NCBI GenBank assembly: GCA_035543015.1
Contig: DATKKG010000063.1
Coordinates: 15,796-79,795, forward strand
Source of the DNA: DATKKG01 sp035543015
GTDB taxonomy: Archaea > Thermoproteota > Nitrososphaeria > Conexivisphaerales > DTJL01
Length of the DNA stretch: 64,000 nt
Direction: 5' to 3'
The notes under the pieces are model-generated. The model did no database searches and had not been told where the DNA came from. It worked only from the letters and a program-made list of their open reading frames with translations. The position numbers and the translations under genes were made by a program. Below, in pieces: positions 1-8,918 of the stretch (positions are counted from its first letter, which is position 1; each line of letters opens with the position of its first letter).

Positions 1-313
1 TGACCAGAAGCCTGAACTGGAGGGTCTTCCCCGCCATGGGGTGCCTCCCGGACCTGCCGTAGGCCTTCTCGGGCGGCAACGTGACCTCCTTGGCATCGTT
101 GATCTTCATCCCGACCAGCGCCTCTTCGAAGCCGGAGATGACCTGGTGGGCCCCGATGGTGACCTGCAGGGGGACATAGTCCCTTGCCGGGTTGAAGATT
201 CCGGCCTTGACGGCCTCCGCCTTCATGCTGGTGTCGAAGACCTTCCCGCCGGGGAACTTGCCAACGTAGTGCACCGAAACCATGTCGCCGTTCTGGGCTG
301 TGAGCGCGCTCAT
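1..313 (-). CDS. FKBP-type peptidyl-prolyl cis-trans isomerase (3' end beyond window)
   Basis: Prolyl isomerase and chaperone of the cytoplasm. The visible 104 residues begin with ATG at 313 (MSALTAQNGDMVSVHYVG). They carry the FKBP core: VFDTS near 25-29, the GFEEALVGM segment near 61-69 and PPEKAYG near 80-86. The closing strand HPMAGKTLQF follows AYG after only four residues, so the insert-in-flap chaperone domain of SlyD-type archaeal FKBPs appears to be missing. The C-terminus lies outside the window. A TATA-like stretch lies just upstream, around 336-345. The family call is firm; the exact subtype is not. Confidence 0.88.
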   Translation of the reverse strand, partial: MSALTAQNGDMVSVHYVGKFPGGKVFDTSMKAEAVKAGIFNPARDYVPLQVTIGAHQVISGFEEALVGMKINDAKEVTLPPEKAYGRSGRHPMAGKTLQFRLLV

Positions 314-387
314 GACGATGCATCCGATGAGGGGGGCATATTTAGGGTTTGGGAAAAGCCCGGGCCGGTGCGGACGGGGAAGAAGGG

Positions 388-395
388 TTAAATAA
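388..395 (+). promoter_or_regulatory. TATA-like box upstream of the DEAD-box helicase
   Basis: TTAAATAA lies about 100 bases before the TTG start of the helicase. Transcription would begin near 420 and leave a leader of roughly 75 bases, longer than for most genes in this window. Confidence 0.4.
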
Positions 396-494
396 CTGTC
401 TCGTGAGCCTCAGTCCAACGCATAAGACGTTGCAGAGTCTTCAGGTCGAACTGACGCTCGAACGACGCTTTTGCTGCGTGTGTGAAGAATAGAT

Positions 495-1745
495 TTGACG
501 GGATTCGACGGCTTGGGTCTGGACCCAAGGCTCCTAAGAAGCCTGAAGGATATGGGGTTCACCGAACCCTTTCCGATTCAGGAGAGGGCCATAGGCCCCA
601 TCCTGGAGGGCATAGACGTGATAGGTCAGGCGAAGACCGGGTCGGGGAAGACCGCGGCCTTCGGATTGCCCCTGCTGCAGATGGTGGACCCGAGGGCGAA
701 CCGTGTGCAGGCGCTGATCCTGGCCCCTACGAGGGAGCTCGCGGTCCAGATAACGGAGGAGCTCAGGCGCCTGGGCAAGTACATGGGTGTGAGGATGGTC
801 ACAGTCTACGGCGGCCAGTCAATCAACGTCCAGCTGGAGGAGCTGGCGGACGGGGCCGACATCGTGGTGGGGACCCCGGGGAGGATCATCGACTTCATCG
901 ACCACAACGAGCTCAACCTGGGGTCCGTGAAGTACGTGGTGCTGGATGAGGCGGACAGGATGCTGGACATGGGCTTCATCGACGACATCGAGTACATCCT
1001 CGAGGCGGCTCCCGGGCGCAGGCAGATGAGCCTGTTCTCGGCGACGATGCCTGAGGAGATAATCAAGCTGTCGTCGAAGTACATGAGCCAGCCGGAGAAG
1101 ATCCTCGTCAGCGCCGACGAGCCGTCCGTGGATGAGCTCGACCAGTACTATACGCTGGTCGAGGACGGCGAGAAGCTGCCGAAGCTCGTGGCCCTCCTGA
1201 AGAAGGAGAACCCGGCCAGCGCGATGATCTTCTGCAGGACCAAGGCGGGGGCCCACAGGCTGGCCAGGGAGCTCGAGAAGAGGTTCTTCAACGTCACTCC
1301 GCTGCACGGGGACCTGTCACAGTATCAGAGGGACAGATCCATGGAGGCATTCAGGAAGGGAAAGGTGGACATCCTCGTGGCGACCGACGTCGCGGCGAGG
1401 GGGATAGACGTCCCTGGAGTTCAGCTCGTGGTCAACTACGACTTCCCGGAGGACCCGCTCATCTACTTCCACAGGGTTGGCAGGACGGCCAGGGCTGGCA
1501 GCCTGGGCAAGTCGGTGGCGCTCATCTCGCCGGATGACTTCACCACCTTCAGGCTCGTCCAGGACCTGACCAAGGTGCCGATCAAGCCCCTGAGCCCGTC
1601 CGACGAGAATCCGTCCTTCATCGGTCGACCCAGGAGGCAGGGATACCGGGGAGGGGGCGGGCGCCGCGACAAGGACAGAAGGGGAGGCTACCGCCAGGCC
1701 CGCGGCGGAGGGCACCAGGGCTACCGAAGGCGAATCCGCGAGTAG
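495..1745 (+). CDS. DEAD-box ATP-dependent RNA helicase
   Basis: ATP-driven RNA unwinding or remodelling enzyme of 416 residues. All superfamily-2 motifs are readable: Q motif FPIQ near 26-29, Walker A AKTGSGKT 46-53, PTREL 78-82, TPGR 127-130, DEAD 151-154, SAT 182-184, ARGID 300-304 and HRVGRTAR 326-333. The tail from about 375 is rich in Arg and Gly, a typical RNA-binding extension. TTG at 495 is chosen because the helicase fold begins within a few residues. The gene stands alone. Its precise RNA target (ribosome assembly or mRNA decay) cannot be read from the sequence. Confidence 0.95.
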   Translation: MTGFDGLGLDPRLLRSLKDMGFTEPFPIQERAIGPILEGIDVIGQAKTGSGKTAAFGLPLLQMVDPRANRVQALILAPTRELAVQITEELRRLGKYMGVRMVTVYGGQSINVQLEELADGADIVVGTPGRIIDFIDHNELNLGSVKYVVLDEADRMLDMGFIDDIEYILEAAPGRRQMSLFSATMPEEIIKLSSKYMSQPEKILVSADEPSVDELDQYYTLVEDGEKLPKLVALLKKENPASAMIFCRTKAGAHRLARELEKRFFNVTPLHGDLSQYQRDRSMEAFRKGKVDILVATDVAARGIDVPGVQLVVNYDFPEDPLIYFHRVGRTARAGSLGKSVALISPDDFTTFRLVQDLTKVPIKPLSPSDENPSFIGRPRRQGYRGGGGRRDKDRRGGYRQARGGGHQGYRRRIRE

Positions 1746-1825
1746 CCTGCTTTCGAAGACGATTCCATCGGCTGAAAGCGGAAGCATGCCGAGCGTCCGC
1801 TGATTTGGAGAATTGACGGCGGAAC

Positions 1826-1831
1826 AAAAAA
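1826..1831 (-). terminator. Possible T-rich terminator of the TRAM gene
   Basis: A run of six A on the plus strand (six T in the minus-strand transcript) lies about 90 bases past the TRAM stop codon. It sits between GGCGGA and TCCGCC, which can pair. Archaeal termination often uses T runs; the assignment is tentative. Confidence 0.3.
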
Positions 1832-1917
1832 CCTCTCCGCCAGATTCGTGGCGATTCACGTCCGTCTAGACCCGAGGAGAGGAGCTCTGCCCCCTCCCGC
1901 ATCTACGTTAACGTGAT

Positions 1918-2259
1918 CTACTGATCTTGCCCAGCTGGCTCGGCATCGGATGATGCGGGAGCCTCCGCCGGTTGCGAAGGTGCGTTTTCTGTAGAGGTTA
2001 CGATCTCCGCTGTCGCGTACCTGTTCGATACGTTCGTGATCCTGATCTTCAGCTTCTGGCCGGTCTTCGCGTTGGTCACAAAGATGATGAATCCCTGTAC
2101 CTTCGCGATGCCGTCGCCGCGCCTCGAGATCTCGGTGATCTCTACGTCGTATTCCTCGCCAGCCTTCACTGGCTTGGGAGCGAAGTTTCTTGGGCCACCG
2201 AAGCCTCCACCGAAGCTCCTTCTGGCACCGTATCCTCCACTGCGTTGTCCGTAACTCAT
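1918..2259 (-). CDS. TRAM-domain RNA-binding protein
   Basis: Protein of 113 residues. It has a Gly/Arg/Tyr/Phe-rich head (1-30), one TRAM domain at about 33-90 (GEEYDVEITEISRRGDGIAKVQ), and an Ala/Pro/Glu-rich acidic tail. Free-standing TRAM proteins of archaea bind RNA through this small beta barrel and act as RNA chaperones; the RGG-like head supports that. ATG at 2259 is preceded by a clear TATA-like box. The gene is monocistronic and convergent with the upstream helicase gene. Confidence 0.88.
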   Translation of the reverse strand: MSYGQRSGGYGARRSFGGGFGGPRNFAPKPVKAGEEYDVEITEISRRGDGIAKVQGFIIFVTNAKTGQKLKIRITNVSNRYATAEIVTSTENAPSQPAEAPASSDAEPAGQDQ

Positions 2260-2297
2260 GCCTTATGCACTCGTGAGCTAGCGGCTTTTCCGCCCGC

Positions 2298-2305
2298 TAT
2301 ATTAA
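2298..2305 (-). promoter_or_regulatory. TATA box of the TRAM gene
   Basis: Read on the minus strand this is TTAATATA, about 40 bases upstream of the ATG, giving a short leader. Confidence 0.5.
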
Positions 2306-2324
2306 CGTATTGCCTGGCTCTCGG

Positions 2325-3332
2325 CTACGAGTAGCCCTTCGCCATCTCTCGTATCATCAATCGGACGTCGTCGCCGAGGGGGTAGAGGATGGGGCAGGTC
2401 GCGCCGGTCTCCATGTACTGCCTGACCTTTCGTCGGCAGTCCTCGGGCGTCCCGGAGGCAGTCAGCATGTCGACCATCTTGTCGTCGACGAGGCGCTTGG
2501 CCTTCTCCAGGCCGCCCGGCTTCGCCGGCCATCCCCCGAGGGCGTCGCTGATCTCCTTGACCAGGCTCTCCTTGATCCCGTTCGCCTTGGCTATGTGCGG
2601 CTGCTGGCCCACGTACATCGTGACCAGGCTTCGGGAGCTGTCGAGGGCCCTGTCGGCGTCCTCGTCCATCGAACAGACCACCAGCTGAGGCCTGTCGATC
2701 TCCTTCAGGCTTCGGTGGGCCTTGCGCGCCCCGACCTCGAGGTGCTCCATGGCCTCCTTGTTGTACTTGGGGGAGACGAGGTAGTTGAGCACCACGCCAT
2801 CGGCGATCGAGCCCGTCAGCTCCATCATCTGCATCCCGGTGGCACCGATGTAGACGGGGATCTTCCGAACGCTCTTGTCGCCGTAGACGATGTCGAGCTG
2901 GATGTCCTGGACCTTGACGTATTCGCCCTGGAAGGTGACGTTCTTCATCTTGAAGAGCTCCTTCAGGACGGTGACGTACTCCCTCATGGCCACGAGGGGC
3001 CTCTCCCTGTGGATGCCCACCTTCGAGGCGAGGGGGTCCCACCAGGCTCCTATGCCCAGGATGACCCTGCGGGGAGCCAGGTCGTAGAGGGTGGAGTAGG
3101 TGGAGGCCATGATGCCCACGTTACGGGTCCAGTTGTTGACGACGCCGCTCGCGACTTTGATCTTCGCCGTGACGGCAGCCACAGCGGCCATGGGGACGAT
3201 CGCGTCCCTGACCAGCCTGGACTCGGCGAACCAGACGGCTTCGAATCCGTGCCTTTCGGCGTAGCGACCGAACTCCATCTCCTCCCTGACGGAGTGCTTG
3301 TCCTGCATGTACAGCGCCAGCCTGTCTCCCAA
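2325..3332 (-). CDS. Mer-like LLM-class flavin/F420-dependent oxidoreductase
   Basis: Luciferase-like TIM-barrel protein of 335 residues, the family that includes F420-dependent methylenetetrahydromethanopterin reductase. Family features are the early AERHGFEAVWFAES segment, SGVVNNWTRNVG near 62-73 and the IPVYIGATG strand. It probably transfers hydride from F420H2 or FMNH2 to an unidentified substrate. Archaea of this type usually keep several paralogues, so Mer itself is only one possibility. The first start is TTG at 3332, with an ATG eight codons later. CofE and an Fgd-like enzyme in this window support an F420-using cell. Confidence 0.82.
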   Translation of the reverse strand: MGDRLALYMQDKHSVREEMEFGRYAERHGFEAVWFAESRLVRDAIVPMAAVAAVTAKIKVASGVVNNWTRNVGIMASTYSTLYDLAPRRVILGIGAWWDPLASKVGIHRERPLVAMREYVTVLKELFKMKNVTFQGEYVKVQDIQLDIVYGDKSVRKIPVYIGATGMQMMELTGSIADGVVLNYLVSPKYNKEAMEHLEVGARKAHRSLKEIDRPQLVVCSMDEDADRALDSSRSLVTMYVGQQPHIAKANGIKESLVKEISDALGGWPAKPGGLEKAKRLVDDKMVDMLTASGTPEDCRRKVRQYMETGATCPILYPLGDDVRLMIREMAKGYS

Positions 3333-3364
3333 GTCTCTTCTAGACAGGGTAATGGTGGCCGAGG

Positions 3365-3421
3365 TATAATAGCGTCAGCGCGGGTTTGCGTATTTTGCAC
3401 GTTCCTCCGGAAATCTTTTAA
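3365..3421. promoter_or_regulatory. Divergent promoter region, Mer-like gene and suf cluster
   Basis: TATAAT at 3365-3370 (ATTATA on the minus strand) lies 33-38 bases before the Mer-like start. TTTTAA at 3416-3421 lies 31 bases before an ATG at 3452 and 44 before the sufC ATG. The two boxes serve opposite directions. Confidence 0.45.
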
Positions 3422-3464
3422 GAGCCCGCACAGCCGAATAGCTCTCGATTCATGGCGGTAAGTG

Positions 3465-4241
3465 ATGCCCAGCGTTCTTGAGATTGACAAGGTAGGCGTG
3501 CAGGTGGGCGACAAGAGGGTGGTCCAGGAGGTCTCCATGACCATCAGACAGGGAGAGATACATGCCCTCATGGGGCCGAACGGCTCGGGGAAGAGCTCGC
3601 TTTCGTACGCCCTGATGGGGCACCCCAAGTACAAAGTGGTGTCCGGAGACATTCGCCTCGATGGTGTTTCGCTGTTGCCCATGACCCCGACGGAGAGGGC
3701 CAGGCACGGCGTCTTCCTTGCCCTCCAGTACCCGGTCGAAGTCTCCGGCGTGACCCTTTTCAACTTCCTGAGGACGGCGTACAGCGCCATGAAGCAGGGT
3801 GGGAGGGACGACGTGAAGGCCTTGGCGCCGATCATCCCCTTCAGGAAGCTGCTGCAGCAGAAGCTGGACCTGCTCAAGCTTGACAGCTCGTTCACGGCCC
3901 GTTATCTTAACGAAGGGCTGTCGGGCGGGGAGAAGAAGAGGTCTGAGATACTTCAGATGGCCATCATGGAGCCGAGTGTCGCCGTCCTGGACGAGATCGA
4001 CTCGGGGCTCGACATAGACGCCGTGAAGATCGTCGCCGAGACCCTGAACCGCCTCATGGGCCCCCAGCTGGGGCTCCTCCTGATCACGCACTACATACGG
4101 ATCCTCCAGTTCGTGAAACCCGAGTTCGTGCACGTCATGGCGGACGGACGGATAGTGGCCGAAGGGGGTCCCGAGCTTGCGAAGAAGCTCGAAGAGAAGG
4201 GCTACGGATGGCTCACGGAAAAGCCCGAAGCTGGGCTTTGA
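3465..4241 (+). CDS. sufC: Fe-S cluster assembly ATPase SufC
   Basis: ABC-type ATPase that powers the SufBCD scaffold for iron-sulfur cluster assembly. Counting from the alternative GTG one codon upstream (3462): Walker A GPNGSGKS 38-45, a Q-loop glutamine near 89, the LSGGE signature 153-157, Walker B VAVLDEID 173-180 and the switch His at 210. Length of about 258 matches SufC (about 250). There are no membrane segments, as expected for this soluble ABC protein. sufB and sufD follow on the same strand, which settles the role. Confidence 0.96.
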   Translation: MPSVLEIDKVGVQVGDKRVVQEVSMTIRQGEIHALMGPNGSGKSSLSYALMGHPKYKVVSGDIRLDGVSLLPMTPTERARHGVFLALQYPVEVSGVTLFNFLRTAYSAMKQGGRDDVKALAPIIPFRKLLQQKLDLLKLDSSFTARYLNEGLSGGEKKRSEILQMAIMEPSVAVLDEIDSGLDIDAVKIVAETLNRLMGPQLGLLLITHYIRILQFVKPEFVHVMADGRIVAEGGPELAKKLEEKGYGWLTEKPEAGL

Positions 4242-4431
4242 GAGCTGCCACACCAGATGGCGTCAAGGGCGGTAGAACATCTCCAAGTCGTATGGCATTC
4301 GAGCCGGTGACAGGCAGATGAACGCCAGGAACCCGTAGAGCGCAAGACGCGGGTGAGATCGCCCTGTGAGGGAGAGGGCGGCGGTTTCAGGAAGTTGACC
4401 CAGACGACGAAAGCATGAAAGGAAACGGGGC
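4242..4431 (+). other. 190-base spacer inside the suf cluster
   Basis: The spacer between sufC and sufB is long for an operon whose later genes overlap or lie close together. I see no ORF, clear TATA box or repeat in it. It could be an untranslated linker or hold a structured RNA or internal promoter I cannot recognise. Confidence 0.3.
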
Positions 4432-5889
4432 ATGGAATCAGGAGCAACGTATATCTATCATCAGCGGTCTCAAGCGTTGGTGTTCGATTTGTCCGTAAGA
4501 GACACAGTCAATGTCGACTATAGCAAGTACGACTTCAAAGACCCCGAAACCTCGGTGTTCACGACGGACCGGGGACTGGACAAGGACAAGGTCATCAAGA
4601 TTTCGAAATACAAGAACGAACCCGAGTGGATGACCGAGTTCCGGGTGCGTGCCTTCGAGACCTTCAAGAAGAAGCCGATTCCCACCTGGGGCGCGAACCT
4701 TTCCAACATAGACTTCGACAACATCAGATACTACATCAAGCCCACCGAAAAGAACGTCGACAGCTGGGAGGCGCTCCCTGAGGCAATAAAGAGCACCTTC
4801 GAAAGGCTGGGCGTGCCGGAGGCGGAGAGGAAGTTCCTGGCTGGTGTGGGTGCGCAATACGAATCCGAGGTCGTCTACCACAACATGCGAAAAGACTTGG
4901 CTAAGCAGGGAGTTGTCTTCTCGGACATGGACACGGCCTTGAAGGAGTACCCGGAGATCGTGAAGAAGTACTTCGGTACCGTCGTGCCCATCAACGACAA
5001 CACCTTCTCGGCTCTGAACAGCGCCGTCTGGAGCGGAGGCTCGTTCATCTACGTCCCGGAAGGGGTCAAGGTCGAGCAGCCTCTGCATGCCTACTTCAGG
5101 ATCAACGCTGCCAACATGGGACAGTTCGAAAGGACTCTCATCATAGCGGAGCCCTACAGCGACATCCACTACATTGAGGGATGCACTGCTCCGGTCTACA
5201 CTTCCGACTCACTTCACGCCGCCGTGGTCGAGCTAATCGCGAAGAAGGGCGCCCACATAAGGTACACCACGATACAGAACTGGTCGAAGGACGTCTACAA
5301 CCTGGTGACCAAGAGGGCGTTCGCCTACGAGGACGCCAGGGTCGAGTGGATCGACGGAAACCTGGGCAGCAAAGTCACCATGAAGTATCCCTCCATCTAC
5401 CTCCTCGGGAGGGGCGCAAGGGCGGAAGTCCTCTCCGTCGCCATGGCTGGGAGCGGACAGCACATCGATGCGGGGTCGAAGATCCTCCACCTGGCGCCTG
5501 ACACGAGCTCGAGGATAACCTCGAAGTCGGTCTCCAAGGACGGAGGTAGGACCACCTATCGCGGCCAGCTCCTTGTAGCCAAGGGGGCCACAGGAGTCAA
5601 GAGCAGCGTCAGATGCGACGCCCTGATCCTTGACGACAAGTCGATGTCTGACACTTATCCATACAACATGGTGAGCGAAAGCGACACCGTGCTTACGCAT
5701 GAGGCGACGGTCGGCAAGATCGGCGAGGACCAGCTCTTCTACCTGATGAGCAGGGGGCTGACGGAGAACGAAGCGCTGAACGCCGTGGTCATGGGGTTCA
5801 TGGAGCCGTTCACGAAGGAGCTGCCCATGGTCTACGCGATCGAGCTCAACCGGCTCATCAGCCTCGAAATGATCAACTCTGTGGGATAG
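4432..5889 (+). CDS. sufB: Fe-S cluster assembly scaffold SufB
   Basis: Core scaffold on which clusters are built in the SufBC2D complex. Length of 485 residues is typical. Family hallmarks are the PTWGANLSNIDFD region near 83-95, the FIYVPEGVKVEQPL strand of the beta helix, the HYIEGC segment, and the C-terminal EDQLFYLMSRGLTENEA helix shared with SufD. ATG at 4432 gives a normal N-terminus. It lies between sufC and sufD and is probably cotranscribed with them. Confidence 0.97.
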   Translation: MESGATYIYHQRSQALVFDLSVRDTVNVDYSKYDFKDPETSVFTTDRGLDKDKVIKISKYKNEPEWMTEFRVRAFETFKKKPIPTWGANLSNIDFDNIRYYIKPTEKNVDSWEALPEAIKSTFERLGVPEAERKFLAGVGAQYESEVVYHNMRKDLAKQGVVFSDMDTALKEYPEIVKKYFGTVVPINDNTFSALNSAVWSGGSFIYVPEGVKVEQPLHAYFRINAANMGQFERTLIIAEPYSDIHYIEGCTAPVYTSDSLHAAVVELIAKKGAHIRYTTIQNWSKDVYNLVTKRAFAYEDARVEWIDGNLGSKVTMKYPSIYLLGRGARAEVLSVAMAGSGQHIDAGSKILHLAPDTSSRITSKSVSKDGGRTTYRGQLLVAKGATGVKSSVRCDALILDDKSMSDTYPYNMVSESDTVLTHEATVGKIGEDQLFYLMSRGLTENEALNAVVMGFMEPFTKELPMVYAIELNRLISLEMINSVG

Positions 5890-5908
5890 AAGCCGCCCCG
5901 TCTGGCAT

Positions 5909-7174
5909 TTGTCCGACAATTCTCATATAGAAGCGGGGATCGCTGAGAATCCTATGTCGGAGATGCTCCTTAGCCGGGTCAGGCGGCTTTCGAAGGACCT
6001 GGGAGAGCCGGAAGCCCTGGCTTCGGCAAGGGCGGAGAGCCTCGCGCTCTACGACAGCCTCCCCTACGAAAGGAACGTCCTCTTCTCGAAGAACTTCGAG
6101 AAGCTGCCGGGGGACCCCAACGAGTTCGCCCCCAGGGAAGGAGGGAAGCTTCCAGCCGACGTCCCCTACTCCGTCGCCGTCCTTGGGTCGAAGAGCCTCG
6201 TGGGGTCGCTCCCGAAGGGTGTGAGCTTCCACGACGGAACCAAAGAGGGCATGCCCCTGCTTTCCACACCCATCTCCGGAGACGAAGACAAGATGTTCTA
6301 CCTCAACGCGGCCTTCAGGGACCATTCGAACAAGTTCATCGTGGCCCCGGGTGAAGCGGTCAGGGAGCCGATAGTCCGTCTTGGCGTGTCCCCGCCGGGA
6401 AGGAACGGAACGTTCCGCTCGACCGAAATAGACGTAGGCGAAGCGTCCAGCTCCATCTTCATCGACAGGATAGCCGACTCGCAGGACAACGGAACGGAGC
6501 CTGCGCTCCTGAGCGACCTCGTGGAGGTCCGCCTGAGGCCCAACGCGACGTTGACTTTCGTCACGCTGTCGACGGGGACCAGGGAGAGGATCATCCACAA
6601 CACCAGGTTCGTGCTCGAAGACGGCGCCAGGCTCACCTACGTCACCTGGTACGCGGCGTCGCCGTACGTGCGGGCGCACTCCTACGTTGTGCTCAGGGGC
6701 GAGGGAGGGGAGGCGAACCTGTACTGGGGCGGCTTCCCGAAGGAGTCATCCCGCTACGATTACATGGCGTTGGTGGAACACCTGGGGCGCTCGACGAAGG
6801 GTTTCGTCCTGCAGAGGGGACTGGTGAAAGGACAGTCGAGGATGCTGCTGAAGGGCCTCATGACCATCAGGCATTCCGCTGTCAACGCGGACAGCCACCT
6901 TAGCCAGCACGCCCTCCTGCTCACCAGAGACTCGTTCGCCAACGCCATCCCCGGACTGGAGATAGAGACGAACGAGCTCAAGGCAAAGCACGCGGCGTCC
7001 GTGTCCCAGCCCGATGAGGACCAGCTCTTCTACCTTATGAGCCGCGGCCTGACGAAGGAGGAGTCCCTGATGGAGATCGCGGGCGGCTACCTCAACCCGC
7101 TGGCGGTGAACATACCGGATCAGGCGGCCAGGGAGGCCTTCGAGCTCGAGATCGGAAAAGCCCTCAAGGGCTAG
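5909..7174 (+). CDS. sufD: Fe-S cluster assembly protein SufD
   Basis: Partner of SufB in the SufBC2D scaffold; 421 residues. The right-handed beta-helix core is seen in repeated short strands (ARLTYVTWYAAS), and the C-terminal QPDEDQLFYLMSRGLTKEE helix closely matches the SufB one in this window, as expected of paralogues. TTG at 5909 is the first start; ATG at 5954 would shorten it by 15 residues. It begins 19 bases after sufB. Confidence 0.95.
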   Translation: MSDNSHIEAGIAENPMSEMLLSRVRRLSKDLGEPEALASARAESLALYDSLPYERNVLFSKNFEKLPGDPNEFAPREGGKLPADVPYSVAVLGSKSLVGSLPKGVSFHDGTKEGMPLLSTPISGDEDKMFYLNAAFRDHSNKFIVAPGEAVREPIVRLGVSPPGRNGTFRSTEIDVGEASSSIFIDRIADSQDNGTEPALLSDLVEVRLRPNATLTFVTLSTGTRERIIHNTRFVLEDGARLTYVTWYAASPYVRAHSYVVLRGEGGEANLYWGGFPKESSRYDYMALVEHLGRSTKGFVLQRGLVKGQSRMLLKGLMTIRHSAVNADSHLSQHALLLTRDSFANAIPGLEIETNELKAKHAASVSQPDEDQLFYLMSRGLTKEESLMEIAGGYLNPLAVNIPDQAAREAFELEIGKALKG

Positions 7175-7225
7175 GGGCGACTCCCCCCTTTAGCGCGTCC
7201 CCGACGGGCTCCAAACTGCACAGCA

Positions 7226-7233
7226 TTAAAATA
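7226..7233 (+). promoter_or_regulatory. TATA-like box before sufS
   Basis: TTAAAATA sits 46-53 bases upstream of the sufS start within the 104-base sufD-sufS spacer. sufS-sufU may therefore have their own transcript besides read-through from sufD. Confidence 0.45.
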
Positions 7234-7278
7234 ATCCGTCGTGCAGTAAAGCCCGATTACCTTCGGAAAAGATGCGAA

Positions 7279-8514
7279 TTGGAGACTCAGACACTCGACG
7301 TCGACAGGATCATACGGGACTTCCCCATCCTCGACCGCGCCATCGAGGGCAAGAAGCTGATCTACCTTGACAACGCCGCCACTTCCCAGAAGCCCCGCGC
7401 GGTCATCAGGGCCCTGGACGAGTTCTATTCGACCTACAACTCGAACATACACAGGGGGGTCTACCGCATCGCCGAGAAGGCGACGGCGGAGTACGAGAAC
7501 TCCCGAGAGAAGGTGGCTAAGTTCATCTCGGCGCCGTCGGCCGAGGAGATAGTGTTCACGCGGAACACTACGGAGTCGCTGAACCTCGTCGCGCAGTCCT
7601 GGGGCAGGAAGTTCGTGTCTAAGGGCGACAGGATCGTCCTTACCCTGCTCGAGCATCACAGCAACATCGTTCCGTGGCAGCAGCTGGCCCTGGAGAAGAA
7701 GGCGAGGGTCGAATATGCGGTGGTCGACGAGGACGGCAACCTCGACCTCGAGGACTTCAAGGAGAAGGCCGTGGGTGCCAGGGTCGTGGCTTTCACCCAC
7801 GTCTCCAACGTCTTCGGAACGATCAACCCGGCCAAGGAGATGGCCAGGATCGCAAGGAAGGAGGGAGCCCTGGTCGTCGTGGACGGCGCCCAGGCCGTCC
7901 CCCACATGCCCGTGGACGTATCCGAGATAGGCTGCGACTTCTACGCGTTCTCGGCGCACAAGATGCTTGGGCCCACAGGGGTGGGGGTGCTCTACGGGAA
8001 GAAGGAGCGCCTGGAGGAGACGCCGCCGTTCCTGACTGGCGGGGACATGATCAGCCAGGTGCACCTCTCCGGCGCCTCCTGGAACGAGCTGCCGTGGAAG
8101 TTCGAGGCGGGGACGCCAAACATAGCCGACGTCATCGCGTACGGCCCGGCCTTGGACTACCTGTCCTCCATAGGGATGGAGGCTGTCAGGCGGCACGAGA
8201 TGCGCCTGACCGCGCGAGCCCTGGACGCGCTCAGGGGAGTCGAAGGAGTGAAGGTCTATGGGCCGAAGGGCGCAGACGGGCGCGGAGGCGTAATACCTTT
8301 CAACGTCAAGGAGATCCATCCGCATGACGTCGCGGCCGTCCTGGACGGGATGGGGGTGGCGGTGCGCTCAGGCTACCACTGCGCCGAGCCCCTCCATGAA
8401 TGGTTCGGGATACCGAGCTCGGTCAGGGCGAGCTTCTACATCTACAACAGGGAGAGCGACATAGACGCGCTGGTGGCTGGCGTTAGAAAGGCTAGCGAGG
8501 TGTTCGGAAGTTGA
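7279..8514 (+). CDS. sufS: Cysteine desulfurase SufS (class II)
   Basis: PLP enzyme that removes sulfur from cysteine and passes it on for Fe-S assembly. In 411 residues one sees the PLP-binding Lys228 in SAHKMLGPTG, the cofactor-binding HHSN near 126-129, DGAQ near 202-205, and the persulfide Cys368 in RSGYHCAEP, the short active-site loop of class II desulfurases. TTG at 7279 is the start. The last codons overlap sufU by four bases (TTGA), indicating coupled translation. Confidence 0.96.
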   Translation: METQTLDVDRIIRDFPILDRAIEGKKLIYLDNAATSQKPRAVIRALDEFYSTYNSNIHRGVYRIAEKATAEYENSREKVAKFISAPSAEEIVFTRNTTESLNLVAQSWGRKFVSKGDRIVLTLLEHHSNIVPWQQLALEKKARVEYAVVDEDGNLDLEDFKEKAVGARVVAFTHVSNVFGTINPAKEMARIARKEGALVVVDGAQAVPHMPVDVSEIGCDFYAFSAHKMLGPTGVGVLYGKKERLEETPPFLTGGDMISQVHLSGASWNELPWKFEAGTPNIADVIAYGPALDYLSSIGMEAVRRHEMRLTARALDALRGVEGVKVYGPKGADGRGGVIPFNVKEIHPHDVAAVLDGMGVAVRSGYHCAEPLHEWFGIPSSVRASFYIYNRESDIDALVAGVRKASEVFGS

Positions 8515-8912
8515 GCGACGAGATATACAAGGAGATCATAATGGACCACTACAAGAACCCCCGCAACTTCGGGAAGATCGAGAAGCCCGACTTTTCGGCC
8601 GAGGACAGCAACCCCCTCTGCGGCGACCATGTGGAGATGGCCGTCAAGATCGAGGACGGGAAGGTGGCCGACGTCAAGTTCATCGGCCGGGGCTGCGCCA
8701 TCAGCATGTCGGCCGCCTCCATAATCACCGAACTCATTCAGGGGATGTCGATAGAGGACCTCCGCAAGTTCGACAAGGAGCAGCTCCTCGAGGCAATGGG
8801 CAACCCCGACCTGGGCCCCGTGAGGGTGAAGTGCGCACTCCTGCCGCTCAAGACCCTGAAGTTGGGCCTCTACACCTACCTGTCGAAGACTGACGATTCC
8901 GCCGGGAAGTAG
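8511..8912 (+). CDS. sufU: SufU/IscU-type scaffold or sulfur-transfer protein
   Basis: Protein of 133 residues that accepts persulfide from SufS. The SufU/IscU ligand set is present: Cys37 and Asp39 in LCGDH, Cys62 in GRGCAIS and Cys108 in VKCAL. The GRGCAISMSAAS segment and the spacing are SufU-like, fitting a zinc-dependent sulfurtransferase role. TTG at 8511 overlaps the sufS stop, so the pair is probably translated together. Confidence 0.93.
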   Translation: MSDEIYKEIIMDHYKNPRNFGKIEKPDFSAEDSNPLCGDHVEMAVKIEDGKVADVKFIGRGCAISMSAASIITELIQGMSIEDLRKFDKEQLLEAMGNPDLGPVRVKCALLPLKTLKLGLYTYLSKTDDSAGK

Positions 8913-8918
8913 CCGCGT

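Noticed and set aside
41..391. Plus-strand ORF of 116 codons at the left end
   Set aside because: Antisense of the FKBP gene, which has clear domain evidence.
3452..3481. Nine-codon upstream ORF overlapping the sufC start
   Set aside because: An ATG lies near the expected transcript start, but it is out of frame and unsupported by any other feature; noted only.
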